Assembly: GCA_023416335.1 (NCBI GenBank)
Contig: JAEZHY010000041.1
Location: forward strand, 28,130-92,129
Reading direction: 5' to 3'
Length of the DNA: 64,000 nucleotides
From: Pseudomonadota bacterium
GTDB taxonomy: Bacteria > Desulfobacterota > Syntrophobacteria > Syntrophobacterales > Syntrophobacteraceae
Made by a program: the position numbers and the translations under genes. Below, in pieces: positions 17,216 to 25,491 of the stretch (the stretch's first letter is position 1; the number at the start of each line of letters is the position of its first letter). The notes under the pieces are model-generated. The model ran no database searches. It saw only the letters and a list, made by a program, of their open reading frames with translations, and was not told where the DNA came from.

Positions 17216-19417
17216 ATGAGGCGAACAGGAGTAAGCGGAAGTATTTTGCCGCTGACGGTTTTCGTTCTTTTATTGCTGACCATACAAGTTCCTTCTGCAT
17301 GGTCGCAGTCGTCCGAAGATCAGCAGCGGCAGGCGGTAATAGTTGGGCGGGTTTCAGACATAGAAGGCGGGCAATTGCTTCGGTATGTGCCCGAGGATCG
17401 CAACTGGGTGGTTACGGTGAAGGATGCTCCTTTCGGTCTGAACGATGCGCTTTATGCCGGGGACGACACCAAAGCGGAGTTCCTTATGCCGAACAATACC
17501 CGGATAAGGGTGGGCGGCGATACGCAACTCCAGTTGATCGCGTTGCAGCCGGATTATACTCAGGCCGATGTGGCTTCGGGGACGGCGCGTTTTTATAACC
17601 GGAGCGACAACGGGGTCATTAAAGTAACGACCCCGTTTGGCTATGTGGTAAGTCCCGGCGGAACCGGTTTTGACGTGTATGTCGGCGATAATTCGGCTGA
17701 GGTGATATCTGTACAGGGTACGGTTAACTTCATTCACGATCCCGACCAGGAAAAGTTCGAGGTCATTGCGGGATCGTCCTCGATCGTTGCCGACAAGACT
17801 GCTGTTACGACGGGGCCCGGCCGAATCGATGTCGCATGGGCGGACTGGAATACGTCCAGGGAAGATCTCTGGGCGAAGAGAGTCGAGGTGAAGGGCGCGT
17901 CCACGCAGTACCTTCCGGAGAACCTTCGCGACCAGGCCTATGACCTCGATCAGAACGGAAGGTGGGAAAGAGTCTACTACGAAGGCGAGTACCGTAATGT
18001 CTGGCGGCCGAATGATGTGGGTCCGGACTGGGCGCCGTACACGGTCGGAAGATGGACGGACTACTACGGAGACAACTGTTGGATACCCGATGAACCGTTC
18101 GGTTATGTGACTATGCACTACGGTAACTGGCTGTGGGCGGATAACGGCTGGTTCTGGGCGCCGCCGGTCCCGGCCGTGGGGCTTGGCCTGGGATTCGGGT
18201 GGTATCCCGGAAGAGTCGGCTGGCTCTATTCGGGCGTGAATGTAGGTTGGTTCCCCCTGGCTCCTTTCGAGCCCTACTATGCGCACCGCTGGTGGGGTGG
18301 GAGAACCGTCGTCGTCAACAACTTCAATACGGTCAATGTCAATATCAACAACTACCGGTTCGCGAATCGGGCGGTTGTAGTGCGGCACAACGATCTCTAC
18401 AGGTTAGGCAATTACAGGACCGCGAGACAAAACATCCGCGGTGAACAGATCGTCCGGAATTTTCGGGCAGCGCCGTATTTGAACAATCGGATCGTGAAGG
18501 GATATTCCCAGAACAGGGAGCGGTTCGCTTTCACGAATGCGCGTCCTGCCTTCACACCGCGCCAGGTGGCCGTAAATCGGATCACTCAAAATGAGCGTAT
18601 CGCCAGACAGGCTTCACGCGTCAGTCCGGCGGCGGTTCAGCGTTCGTTGACTTCCGCGCGGCCCGGGCGTATTGCGCAGGGGACGGCGATTGCCCCTCCG
18701 CGGATCGGTAATCGACCGATAACCCCGGGAGCTGTGCGTGCAGCCGAAGTACCCGGTTCCCCACAGAACCGGCAGCGGGTTGCCGGACCTCCGCCGGCCC
18801 AGCCCGGCAGGACGGGAAATGCCGGAGCGCCGGCTGTGAGAGCGCCGGGATCGCCCCAGGGCGGCCGGCAGATGGCCAGGCCAAATGTTCCTCCTCCCCC
18901 GCCCCCCGAGCAACGCCGGGCTATAGGACCCAGGTCGTCTTCACAGGGCAGGACGGCTGTCGGCCCACCGCAAAGGTCCTCAGGTCCGCGGGCCGGGGTT
19001 GAAGGTCAAAGGCCTGGAGCTGCTCCGGGCAGGCAGTTCGGTCAGGGTGCTCCCGGGCAGCAGCGGGCAGCGAGGCCGCCTCAGACCGGCGCACAGGGAC
19101 AGAGATCGTTTGTCCAAAGGCAGGGAACTCCTCAGACATCGAACCTCGGTCCGCCTCGCAACCAGATGAGCCGGCCGCCGCAAAGGCAAAGTGCTCCTCC
19201 GAGGAGCGCTCAACGACCGCAGATGCGCCCACAGCAGGGCAACTTCGGTGTCCCGAGAACTCAGGCCCCCAGACCGCAGGCTGCTCCTCGTATGCAGGCG
19301 CCTCGGCCACAAATGTCTGCTCCGAGGTCCGCACCGGCGCCAAGACCTCAGGCGGCTTCACCTCCGAGAGGAGGAGGACATCCTCAGGGAGGGGCACGCA
19401 TGGGAGGACATGGATAA
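17216..19417 (+). CDS. Secreted FecR-domain protein with YXWXP-type (DUF6600-like) region
   Basis: This 733-residue protein has a signal peptide (VFVLLLLTIQVPSAWSQ), then a FecR-like beta-rich domain (about residues 35-215; GDDTKAEFLMPNNTRIRVGGDTQL, VTTPFGYVVSPGGTGFDVY), then a Trp/Tyr-rich region (VWRPNDVGPDWAPY, NCWIPDEPFGYVTMHYGNW, WYPGRVGWLYSG) as in DUF6600 proteins. The last 300 residues are a low-complexity Pro/Gln/Arg/Gly tail with repeats like PRPQMSAPRSAPAPRP. No FecI sigma factor or TonB receptor adjoins it, so it is not a classical FecR. A periplasmic or surface structural role is likely; function unknown. AGAGGAGG precedes the ATG. Confidence 0.75.
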   Translation: MRRTGVSGSILPLTVFVLLLLTIQVPSAWSQSSEDQQRQAVIVGRVSDIEGGQLLRYVPEDRNWVVTVKDAPFGLNDALYAGDDTKAEFLMPNNTRIRVGGDTQLQLIALQPDYTQADVASGTARFYNRSDNGVIKVTTPFGYVVSPGGTGFDVYVGDNSAEVISVQGTVNFIHDPDQEKFEVIAGSSSIVADKTAVTTGPGRIDVAWADWNTSREDLWAKRVEVKGASTQYLPENLRDQAYDLDQNGRWERVYYEGEYRNVWRPNDVGPDWAPYTVGRWTDYYGDNCWIPDEPFGYVTMHYGNWLWADNGWFWAPPVPAVGLGLGFGWYPGRVGWLYSGVNVGWFPLAPFEPYYAHRWWGGRTVVVNNFNTVNVNINNYRFANRAVVVRHNDLYRLGNYRTARQNIRGEQIVRNFRAAPYLNNRIVKGYSQNRERFAFTNARPAFTPRQVAVNRITQNERIARQASRVSPAAVQRSLTSARPGRIAQGTAIAPPRIGNRPITPGAVRAAEVPGSPQNRQRVAGPPPAQPGRTGNAGAPAVRAPGSPQGGRQMARPNVPPPPPPEQRRAIGPRSSSQGRTAVGPPQRSSGPRAGVEGQRPGAAPGRQFGQGAPGQQRAARPPQTGAQGQRSFVQRQGTPQTSNLGPPRNQMSRPPQRQSAPPRSAQRPQMRPQQGNFGVPRTQAPRPQAAPRMQAPRPQMSAPRSAPAPRPQAASPPRGGGHPQGGARMGGHG

Positions 19418-19605
19418 CCTGAGCCGACAAGAACGGGGGAAATAATTCCGGGAGTCATTCCCCCGTCCCGGTGCATTTTCGGCCGCAATGAACAGTTCTC
19501 GAAAGCAGTTATTCGGGAACCACATTGCGGCCGATTCTGATAAAATGGTCATGTTCCCCTTTTGTTGTTCCTTCCAGTTGTTTCTGTTGCCGAAGGAGAT
19601 GCATT

Positions 19606-20298
19606 TTGGAGATCCACGGGAGAAATATAGAACTCGTAATTTTTGACCTTGGCGGTACTACAATGGAAGACAAGGGACAGGTCCCGGATGCTTTCTCGAC
19701 GGTTCTGCAGTCTCATGGAATCGAAATTACGGACGAATCGCTACGAACGGTTCGGGGGGCTTCAAAGCGCGAGGTCATACGAAGGTTTGTGGAAAGCAAT
19801 CGTTCGGGGAGCGAAGCACAAATTCGAGCCGAGTCCGATGAGATTTTCGATGAGTTCCGGGCACGTCTAGCGGATAATCTGACGAAAGGCTCGATCAGTG
19901 CGGTTCCGGGTGCCGAGGACACCTTCGAACGGCTTCACAGCCTCGGGATAAAGGTGGCGATCAATACGGGATTCGATCGGGCGATAACAGGTATGATCCT
20001 CGGTGCTCTCAGGTGGGATACGTCCCTGGTGGACGCGGTAGCCTGCGGGGATGATGTGGCGAGAGGGCGCCCCGCTCCTTACCTGATTTTCCATGCGATG
20101 GAATCTGCCGACGTCGCCAGCGTGCATCGGGTCGCGTGTGTGGGCGATACCGCCCTTGACCTTCAGGCCGGTTGGAATGCCGGGGTGCGCTGGAACATCG
20201 GGGTACTTTCCGGAGCACACGATCGGGAACAACTCGAGCGGGTCCCGCATACGCACCTGCTCGATAGTGTTGCGTTGCTGCCTGTACTATGGGAGTGA
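19606..20298 (+). CDS. HAD-family hydrolase, phosphonatase-like
   Basis: This HAD phosphohydrolase of about 230 residues has motif I DLGGTTMED (DxxGT with Asp nucleophile), motif II in VAINTGFDR, Lys/Arg region VARGRPAPYLIF and motif IV CVGDTALDLQAGWNAG. The order and the RPAPYLIFHAME segment match the phosphonoacetaldehyde hydrolase-like subgroup (PhnX/phosphonatase-like). I chose the TTG at 19606, placed seven bases after AAGGAGA, because an in-frame ATG further upstream (19525) adds a Cys-rich stretch outside the fold. No phosphonate genes adjoin it. The substrate is unknown. Confidence 0.8.
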   Translation: MEIHGRNIELVIFDLGGTTMEDKGQVPDAFSTVLQSHGIEITDESLRTVRGASKREVIRRFVESNRSGSEAQIRAESDEIFDEFRARLADNLTKGSISAVPGAEDTFERLHSLGIKVAINTGFDRAITGMILGALRWDTSLVDAVACGDDVARGRPAPYLIFHAMESADVASVHRVACVGDTALDLQAGWNAGVRWNIGVLSGAHDREQLERVPHTHLLDSVALLPVLWE

Positions 20299-20637
20299 AA
20301 GGCCTGCCGGCGTCATGCCGTTAAGATGCTTCAAGATCCTGAGGAACCGCTTGCGGCCCGGGATTTCAAAATTATATTGACAGCCATGCAAATATCTGTG
20401 GAAAAGCAGTGGTGATATTGGTTCCTTGCAGCCGATGGGGTGTAAGCGCTCGTCCCCGGCGGTTCGGAGGCACCACAGGATCTCCGGGCGAACCCCACCG
20501 GGAACGCTTCCGACCGGCTTTGTTCTAGTTTCAGTTTTCACTACCCAACCACAAAACAGTTTGTGATAATCGGAGTTCTTCAATATAATCTGAATCCAGC
20601 ACCAGACTTATTCTCGGCCCCATGGATACCAATAATG
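20299..20637. other. Intergenic region with a structured GC-rich hairpin
   Basis: No gene is supported. At 20455-20502 a long imperfect hairpin is visible: CCCGG-c-GGTTCG-GAG pairs with CTC-CGGG-CGAACC-CCA-CCGGG around a CACCACAGGAT loop. It could be an RNA element or a dispersed repeat. I cannot match it to a known riboswitch. Confidence 0.35.
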
Positions 20638-21732
20638 TACAAGAAATACTTCGGTATCAGAAAAGCCCCGTTTTCCATTGCCCCGGACCCTCGCTATCTC
20701 TACATGAGCGAGCAACACCGGGAGGCACTTGCTCATCTTCTCTATGGGGTCAAAAATAATGGGGGATTTGTCCTGCTGACCGGCGAGGTGGGAACCGGCA
20801 AGACTACTATCTGCCGCTGCCTTCTCGAACAGCTTCCGAAAAACTGCGATATCGCCTATGTGATCCACCCCAAAATCTCTGCTATCGAGTTGCTGGCCAC
20901 GATATGCGACGAGTTTCGAATCAGTTATCCCAAACGGGCGACCACAAAGATATTTCTGGATAGGATCAATGCTTACCTGCTCGAAGCACACGCCAACAGG
21001 CGGAAGGCTCTGTTGATTATCGACGAAGCTCAGAATCTCAGTGATGAAGTCCTTGAGCAGGTGAGGCTGCTTACAAATCTGGAAACCAACGAACGCAAGC
21101 TTCTGCAGATCATTCTGATAGGGCAGCCGGAACTGCGCGACAAGCTGGCTCGACCCGAAATGAGGCAGTTGTCGCAAAGAATTGTGGCGCGCTGTCACCT
21201 CGGACCGCTCTTAAAGGCTGAAGTAGCGCCTTATGTAAATCACAGGCTTGCAGTTGCCGGAATTCGTACCGAACTTTTCTCGCCAAAGAGCCTCAGCATC
21301 TTGTTCAAAATGAGCGGGGGGATTCCCAGGATAATCAACGCGATTTGCGACCGCGCTCTTCTGGGAGCATTCGTCCAGGAAAAGAAACGCATCGAAAAAT
21401 CGACTCTTGTCCAAGCTGCGGTCGAGGTTCTTGGGGAACCGGTTCGTACACCCCGTAGAGTCCTCATATATGCCGCCGGACTTGTACTTCTCGCGGTTGC
21501 GGCCGCTGCCGTATATCTGGCGGGACCGCTTCTTTTCGCCAACAAGCATCAGCCTGTTGACGCGGACGTGAAAAAAAATGTTGCCGGGGAGGCGCCGGCA
21601 TTGAATGAAGCATCTCCGGCCGAACCGAAAGAAGAGAAATCGGTTGACGAAGAGGCTCAGCAGGAGAATGTTCCCGCGGCGGATTTGCCGACGACGCCGA
21701 CGGCAGGGCCTACCCCGGAATTGACTCATTGA
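20638..21732 (+). CDS. ExeA/GspA-like AAA ATPase with one membrane segment
   Basis: The 364-residue protein begins MYKKYFGIRKAPFSIAPDPRYLYMS, the standard start of ExeA/GspA-type ATPases. Walker A is GEVGTGKTTICR, Walker B LLIIDEAQNL, followed by sensor residues in GQPELRDKL and RIVARCHLGPL. One hydrophobic segment (LIYAAGLVLLAVAAAAVYLAGPLLFA) near residue 300 leads to a short acidic, proline-rich periplasmic tail. ExeA of Aeromonas helps assemble the secretin through peptidoglycan binding, but no peptidoglycan-binding domain is seen here. The gene is followed, 100 bp on, by a GspB-like gene. An upstream in-frame ATG at 20563 would add 25 residues and is less likely. Confidence 0.85.
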   Translation, partial: YKKYFGIRKAPFSIAPDPRYLYMSEQHREALAHLLYGVKNNGGFVLLTGEVGTGKTTICRCLLEQLPKNCDIAYVIHPKISAIELLATICDEFRISYPKRATTKIFLDRINAYLLEAHANRRKALLIIDEAQNLSDEVLEQVRLLTNLETNERKLLQIILIGQPELRDKLARPEMRQLSQRIVARCHLGPLLKAEVAPYVNHRLAVAGIRTELFSPKSLSILFKMSGGIPRIINAICDRALLGAFVQEKKRIEKSTLVQAAVEVLGEPVRTPRRVLIYAAGLVLLAVAAAAVYLAGPLLFANKHQPVDADVKKNVAGEAPALNEASPAEPKEEKSVDEEAQQENVPAADLPTTPTAGPTPELTH

Positions 21733-21832
21733 AATAAACATTCACGAGCGGGTGCTTTCAGAAATGGATCCCCCGCGACGTTCTCGATAACGGTCCGATT
21801 AAGCCGATCATTGTAAAACAAAGGCAGATACG

Positions 21833-23122
21833 ATGTCCTATATTCTCGATGCCCTGAAAAAGTCCGAAAAGGCGCATCAGCAGCGCAAGAGTCCATCCGC
21901 TCTTCATCTCGAAGAGATCCCCGGCGCAGTACAACCGAAGAGGAAAATGCACTGGGCATATGTTATTGCCGGCGCCCTTCTGCTCAATACCGCATTTATG
22001 GTATGGTGGCTTAGACCATGGAACTCGGGCGGAAGCCCGGAAAAGAAACCCGAACCCGCTGGGCAGGCCGTGCAGACCGCACAACAGCAGCCTTCACAGA
22101 AACCTGTTACCGGCCCCTCTCCCGCCCAGCCTGAGAATCGGGTCCAGAAGGGACCGCCCGACGCCAGGCCTTCCGGAGTTGGGCGTTCGCAGGTTGCCAG
22201 GAACCAGCCGGGTCCGGCCGATCAGGCCTTCAGAGAAAGGCAGGCGGCGATGGAAGCTGCAGCAAAAGAGGGCGAAGCGCGCAGGCAGGTGCAGTCCGGC
22301 AGTGCCCCGCAGCCATCCCCTCCGGCTCCGAACAATACGAGGGAAGCAATTGAAGCCGGTTCCGCCAGGACGGGCAATGCGAATGCTCCCGTTCCACACC
22401 CGAGCGGACCCGCAGCATTGCCGGAGGCTCGAAAGATACCGTCCTCCCCCCCGCCCGTAGAGGCTAAGAACGTGCCGCAGACAGCATCGGAGAGCAGATC
22501 GGCCGCCCCCGTGATGCAGGCTGCCGTCATGCCAAACCCTGCCGTTTCCGATGACGCGACCGGCAAGTCGTCTGAGCCTCCGCAGCGTGTATCGTCCAGA
22601 AGGGAAAAGGTCCCCAGAACCCTGGCCAAGCCGGTCAGACCTCAGCAGCTCCAGGGGCCGCAACAAAACGATCCCGCAAATCGGACCGATGTGGCGAAAG
22701 CAGCTCCACAGCCTCAACCGGAGAATCCGGTGCAGGTTTCCAAGTCCGCCGGAATGAGTTCTGCCGTCGCAAAAGCTGAAATGCAGGCTTCTCAGGCCGG
22801 CAAACTTGCCAACAGCAGAGAACTCATTTCCGACCTCAAGAGCAGCGGGCTGGAAAACGTGCCTGACAAGTCGAACGCCTCACGTCAGGCGGTCAGGCTA
22901 TACGAGTTGCCCTCTCCGGTTCGCGACGCTCTCCCCAGGCTTTCATTCTCTATGCTTCTCTACTCCAAAAATGCGGATGAACGGCGAATCAACATCAATG
23001 GGACCAGGATGCGCGAAGGGCAGGATGTTGCGCCGGGTCTGAAGCTGGAGGAAATCACTCCGGACGGGGCCGTCTTCAACTATCAGGGGCACCGGTTCTA
23101 CAAGGGAGTGCTTGGAGATTAG
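21833..23122 (+). CDS. GspB-like secretion assembly protein
   Basis: This 429-residue protein starts with MSYILDALKKSEKAHQQRK, the hallmark of ExeB/GspB, followed by one transmembrane segment (WAYVIAGALLLNTAFMVWWL, about residues 42-61). A long Pro/Ala/Gln-rich periplasmic linker (about 65-350) precedes the C-terminal GspB domain: LPSPVRDALPRLSFSMLLYS...RININGTRMREGQDVAPGLKLEEITPDGAVFNYQGHRF. GspA/GspB act together to place the type II secretin GspD in the envelope. The pair stands alone here, with no other gsp gene in the window. Confidence in the family is high; the partner secretin is unknown. Confidence 0.86.
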   Translation: MSYILDALKKSEKAHQQRKSPSALHLEEIPGAVQPKRKMHWAYVIAGALLLNTAFMVWWLRPWNSGGSPEKKPEPAGQAVQTAQQQPSQKPVTGPSPAQPENRVQKGPPDARPSGVGRSQVARNQPGPADQAFRERQAAMEAAAKEGEARRQVQSGSAPQPSPPAPNNTREAIEAGSARTGNANAPVPHPSGPAALPEARKIPSSPPPVEAKNVPQTASESRSAAPVMQAAVMPNPAVSDDATGKSSEPPQRVSSRREKVPRTLAKPVRPQQLQGPQQNDPANRTDVAKAAPQPQPENPVQVSKSAGMSSAVAKAEMQASQAGKLANSRELISDLKSSGLENVPDKSNASRQAVRLYELPSPVRDALPRLSFSMLLYSKNADERRININGTRMREGQDVAPGLKLEEITPDGAVFNYQGHRFYKGVLGD

Positions 23123-23307
23123 GGACGGAAGCGGGACCTCATTGGCTCCCACTGTGTTTATCTATTGCGCAGGCCGCCGCCCTGCATGTTCCCTTTTGAC
23201 AAAGGACCGAAAAGTTCTGTAATATTGCTCACATCCCCTATTGTTGCTCCAATTCGATTCAACGAGTTTGAGCTGGATGCAGGCCTATGTCTCAAGGAGA
23301 TCAAAGC

Positions 23308-24264
23308 ATGACGTTCCATTTTAGAGAAGCTTCACGCATTCTTGTCAAAACGTTCCCTTACCTGCTCATCCGCACTCTCATATACGGCGCTCTGGGAGTT
23401 GCGATGGGACTCTTTCTCGGCCTGCTCCTTCTCATGGCGAAGATATTCGGAGGCGCCGGTGCGGTGGTGTTTATTATCGGGATTGCCGTGCTTGTCGGGT
23501 TGCTGCGGCTTGCCAAGCAGTATGCCCTTTACCTGGTGAACGCCGGGCACATTGCCGTGATTACCGAAATCATTCAAAAAGGATCGCTTCCCGAAGGCGT
23601 CAATCAGTTTCAGTACGGGAAGGACCTTGTGACCGGAATGTTCAAAGAGATATCGGTGCTTTTTGTGGCGGACCGCCTGGTTGCCGGGATCATACGCGCC
23701 GTCAACGGTACTGTGGCTCAGATTACAGACCTGCTCCCCCTGCCGGGAATAGACGGACTGACAAAGATTGCCAACAGTATCATCAACTTCTCCCTGACCT
23801 ACATAGACGAGACCATTCTGAGTTACAACCTGTCCCGGAAGCAGGAAAACATCTGGGAAAGTGCGCGTCGCGGCGTCATTCTCTACGCCCAGAACTGGAA
23901 ACCGGTCCTCATTACTGCGGCAGGATGCACGGTAGCGAATGTCGTTGCCTTCATTGCCGTTCTGATCGTTTTTCTGATCCCCTTCGGGATTCTCTCCGCA
24001 ATGACCCATAACGAAACACTTAAGTTGTTCTGGCTTGCCTTTGCCTTTGCTCTTGCTTACGGATTCCGACTGGCCATATTCAAACCGTTCTTCCAGACTT
24101 CGATGATACTTACCTTCAACAACGCCATTCAAGGACAGGTCCCAAATCCCGAATGGGATCGCAAACTCGAAATGGTTTCGGACAAGTTCGCCGAATTGAA
24201 AAGCAAGGCGGTAGAATATATGAACACACAATCCGCTCCCGGAACGCCGCCGAACCAGTCCTGA
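23308..24264 (+). CDS. Polytopic membrane protein, unknown function
   Basis: About 318 residues with several strongly hydrophobic stretches: LIYGALGVAMGLFLGLLLLMAKI, GAVVFIIGIAVLVGLL, PVLITAAGCTVANVVAFIAVLIVFLIPFG and LFWLAFAFALAYGFRLAI. The start at 23308 follows AAGGAGATCAAAGC; the upstream ATG at 23287 has no ribosome site. The N-terminus (FREASRILVKTFPYLLIRTLIYG) and the C-terminal soluble helix with charged residues (WDRKLEMVSDKFAELKSKAVEYMN) suggest a membrane protein with a cytoplasmic tail. No family recognised. It stands between the GspB-like gene and a methyltransferase with no tight coupling to either. Confidence 0.65.
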   Translation: MTFHFREASRILVKTFPYLLIRTLIYGALGVAMGLFLGLLLLMAKIFGGAGAVVFIIGIAVLVGLLRLAKQYALYLVNAGHIAVITEIIQKGSLPEGVNQFQYGKDLVTGMFKEISVLFVADRLVAGIIRAVNGTVAQITDLLPLPGIDGLTKIANSIINFSLTYIDETILSYNLSRKQENIWESARRGVILYAQNWKPVLITAAGCTVANVVAFIAVLIVFLIPFGILSAMTHNETLKLFWLAFAFALAYGFRLAIFKPFFQTSMILTFNNAIQGQVPNPEWDRKLEMVSDKFAELKSKAVEYMNTQSAPGTPPNQS

Positions 24265-24392
24265 TAAGTTTCGGCGGGCGTCCGGCATTGCCTGGTTCCA
24301 GAAAATGAATCGCAGGGGGAGGGCGCAACCTGGTCGTGTCCTCCCCGGTTTTATGCATCTGCGAGGAACACCAACCTCTCCGGAGGCAGTCG

Positions 24393-25064
24393 ATGCTTTC
24401 AACCGTTCGCCGGATACTCAAAGCCGTCCACCCGGCGGGAATCCCCTGGCCGGGCTCGTTTATCTATAACGCAATCAGCAAGACGGAAATCTTCCAGTCC
24501 CTGTATGAAGAAGTTGCAGAGGATATAATCTCCCGCTGTCCGGAAGGCAGTATCCTGGACATAGGAACGGGACCCGGTTTCCTCCTGATCAAGCTCAACA
24601 GGCTCAATCCCGGCCTCCAACTCACCGGCCTGGATATATCTTTGGCGATGGTCCTGACGGCGCGAAGGAATGTAGGGGATGCCGGAATGTCCGGAATCGA
24701 GATCAGGGAAGGTGCTGCCGGCAATCTGCCGTTTCCTTACAGTGTCTTCGATGCGGTGGTGAGCACCGGCAGTTTCCATCACTGGAAGGACTACGAAGCG
24801 GGACTGAATGAGGTCTACCGCGTGTTGAAGCCGGGCGGACGGGCTCTTATTTACGACATTGTGAGCGACATTCCGGAATCAGTGTTAAAGGACATGAGCG
24901 CACGATACGGCCGTCTCAGGACTGCTCTCTTCCGTCTGCACACTTTCGAAGAGCCTTTCCACAGCTCCGAAGGACTGGCCGCTGCCGCCCGCTCGAGCCT
25001 TTTCGGAGAGGGTCGGGTCCGCTTCGTCAGCGTGTTGTGCTGCCTGGAGATGATAAAGAGTTGA
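24393..25064 (+). CDS. Class I SAM-dependent methyltransferase
   Basis: About 223 residues with the methyltransferase core: motif I ILDIGTGPGFLLIKL (SAM-binding glycine loop), acidic LTGLDIS after strand 2, AGNLPFPYSVFDAVVSTGSFHHW (motif II/III) and VYRVLKPGGRALIYDI (motif III/post). This is the UbiE/COQ5-like Methyltransf_11 class. The ATG at 24393 follows CGGAGGCAGTCG; a longer frame from 24336 lacks a site. The target cannot be inferred. It is followed by a convergent small membrane-protein gene. Confidence 0.82.
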   Translation: MLSTVRRILKAVHPAGIPWPGSFIYNAISKTEIFQSLYEEVAEDIISRCPEGSILDIGTGPGFLLIKLNRLNPGLQLTGLDISLAMVLTARRNVGDAGMSGIEIREGAAGNLPFPYSVFDAVVSTGSFHHWKDYEAGLNEVYRVLKPGGRALIYDIVSDIPESVLKDMSARYGRLRTALFRLHTFEEPFHSSEGLAAAARSSLFGEGRVRFVSVLCCLEMIKS

Positions 25065-25100
25065 GCGGGAAACAGGCGCAAGCAAGGGAAAACGGCCGTG

Positions 25101-25328
25101 TCAAACCCGGCCGTCGCTGTCTCCGAAGAGGCGGTTTTGCATTTGAGCAAATCTGGGAAAACGTGTCCGAAGCTTCCGCATTTTTCGGTTGATAAAAGGC
25201 ACGTCCGACGAAAGAAGAGTCAGTCCGGCCAGCACGAATATCCACGTGGGCAGGATTGGAATCACAATAGCACTCAAACCCACAAGTATGGACAAGACTC
25301 CTGCAACAATCCTCAACGTACGATTCAT
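25101..25328 (-). CDS. Small two-segment membrane protein (PGPGW/DUF454-like)
   Basis: The 75-residue protein has two adjacent membrane segments (LRIVAGVLSILVGLSAIVIPILP and WIFVLAGLTLLSS) followed by a basic tail (INRKMRKLRTRFPRF). The layout, TM-turn with proline-TM-basic tail, matches the PGPGW/DUF454-type small membrane proteins. The ATG at 25328 follows GAAAGGAAACAG and removes 13 residues of the longer open frame. Function unknown. Confidence 0.6.
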   Translation of the reverse strand: MNRTLRIVAGVLSILVGLSAIVIPILPTWIFVLAGLTLLSSDVPFINRKMRKLRTRFPRFAQMQNRLFGDSDGRV

Positions 25329-25427
25329 GAATATCGCTGTTTCCTTTCGGGATTCGAAAATACACATTGATTTAAGCTAGTTATAAATTTAAATTTTGCC
25401 ATGGGCATGATAAATGCGGTCGGAAAT

Positions 25428-25465
25428 GAAAAAGCCGGGTTCCCGACGTTCGGGAAACCCGGCTT
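25428..25465 (-). terminator. Intrinsic terminator after cydB
   Basis: On the minus strand AAGCCGGGTTTCCCGA pairs with TCGGGAACCCGGCTT around a three-base loop, followed by five T. It lies about 27 bp after the cydB stop and closes the cydAB operon. No cydX-like small gene fits between. Confidence 0.85.
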
Positions 25466-25491
25466 GTGGTTGGATTAGCTTTTGAGGGTCT

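Noticed and set aside
17354..18388. 344-codon minus-strand frame inside the FecR-type gene
   Set aside because: Antisense shadow with no ribosome site or recognised domain.
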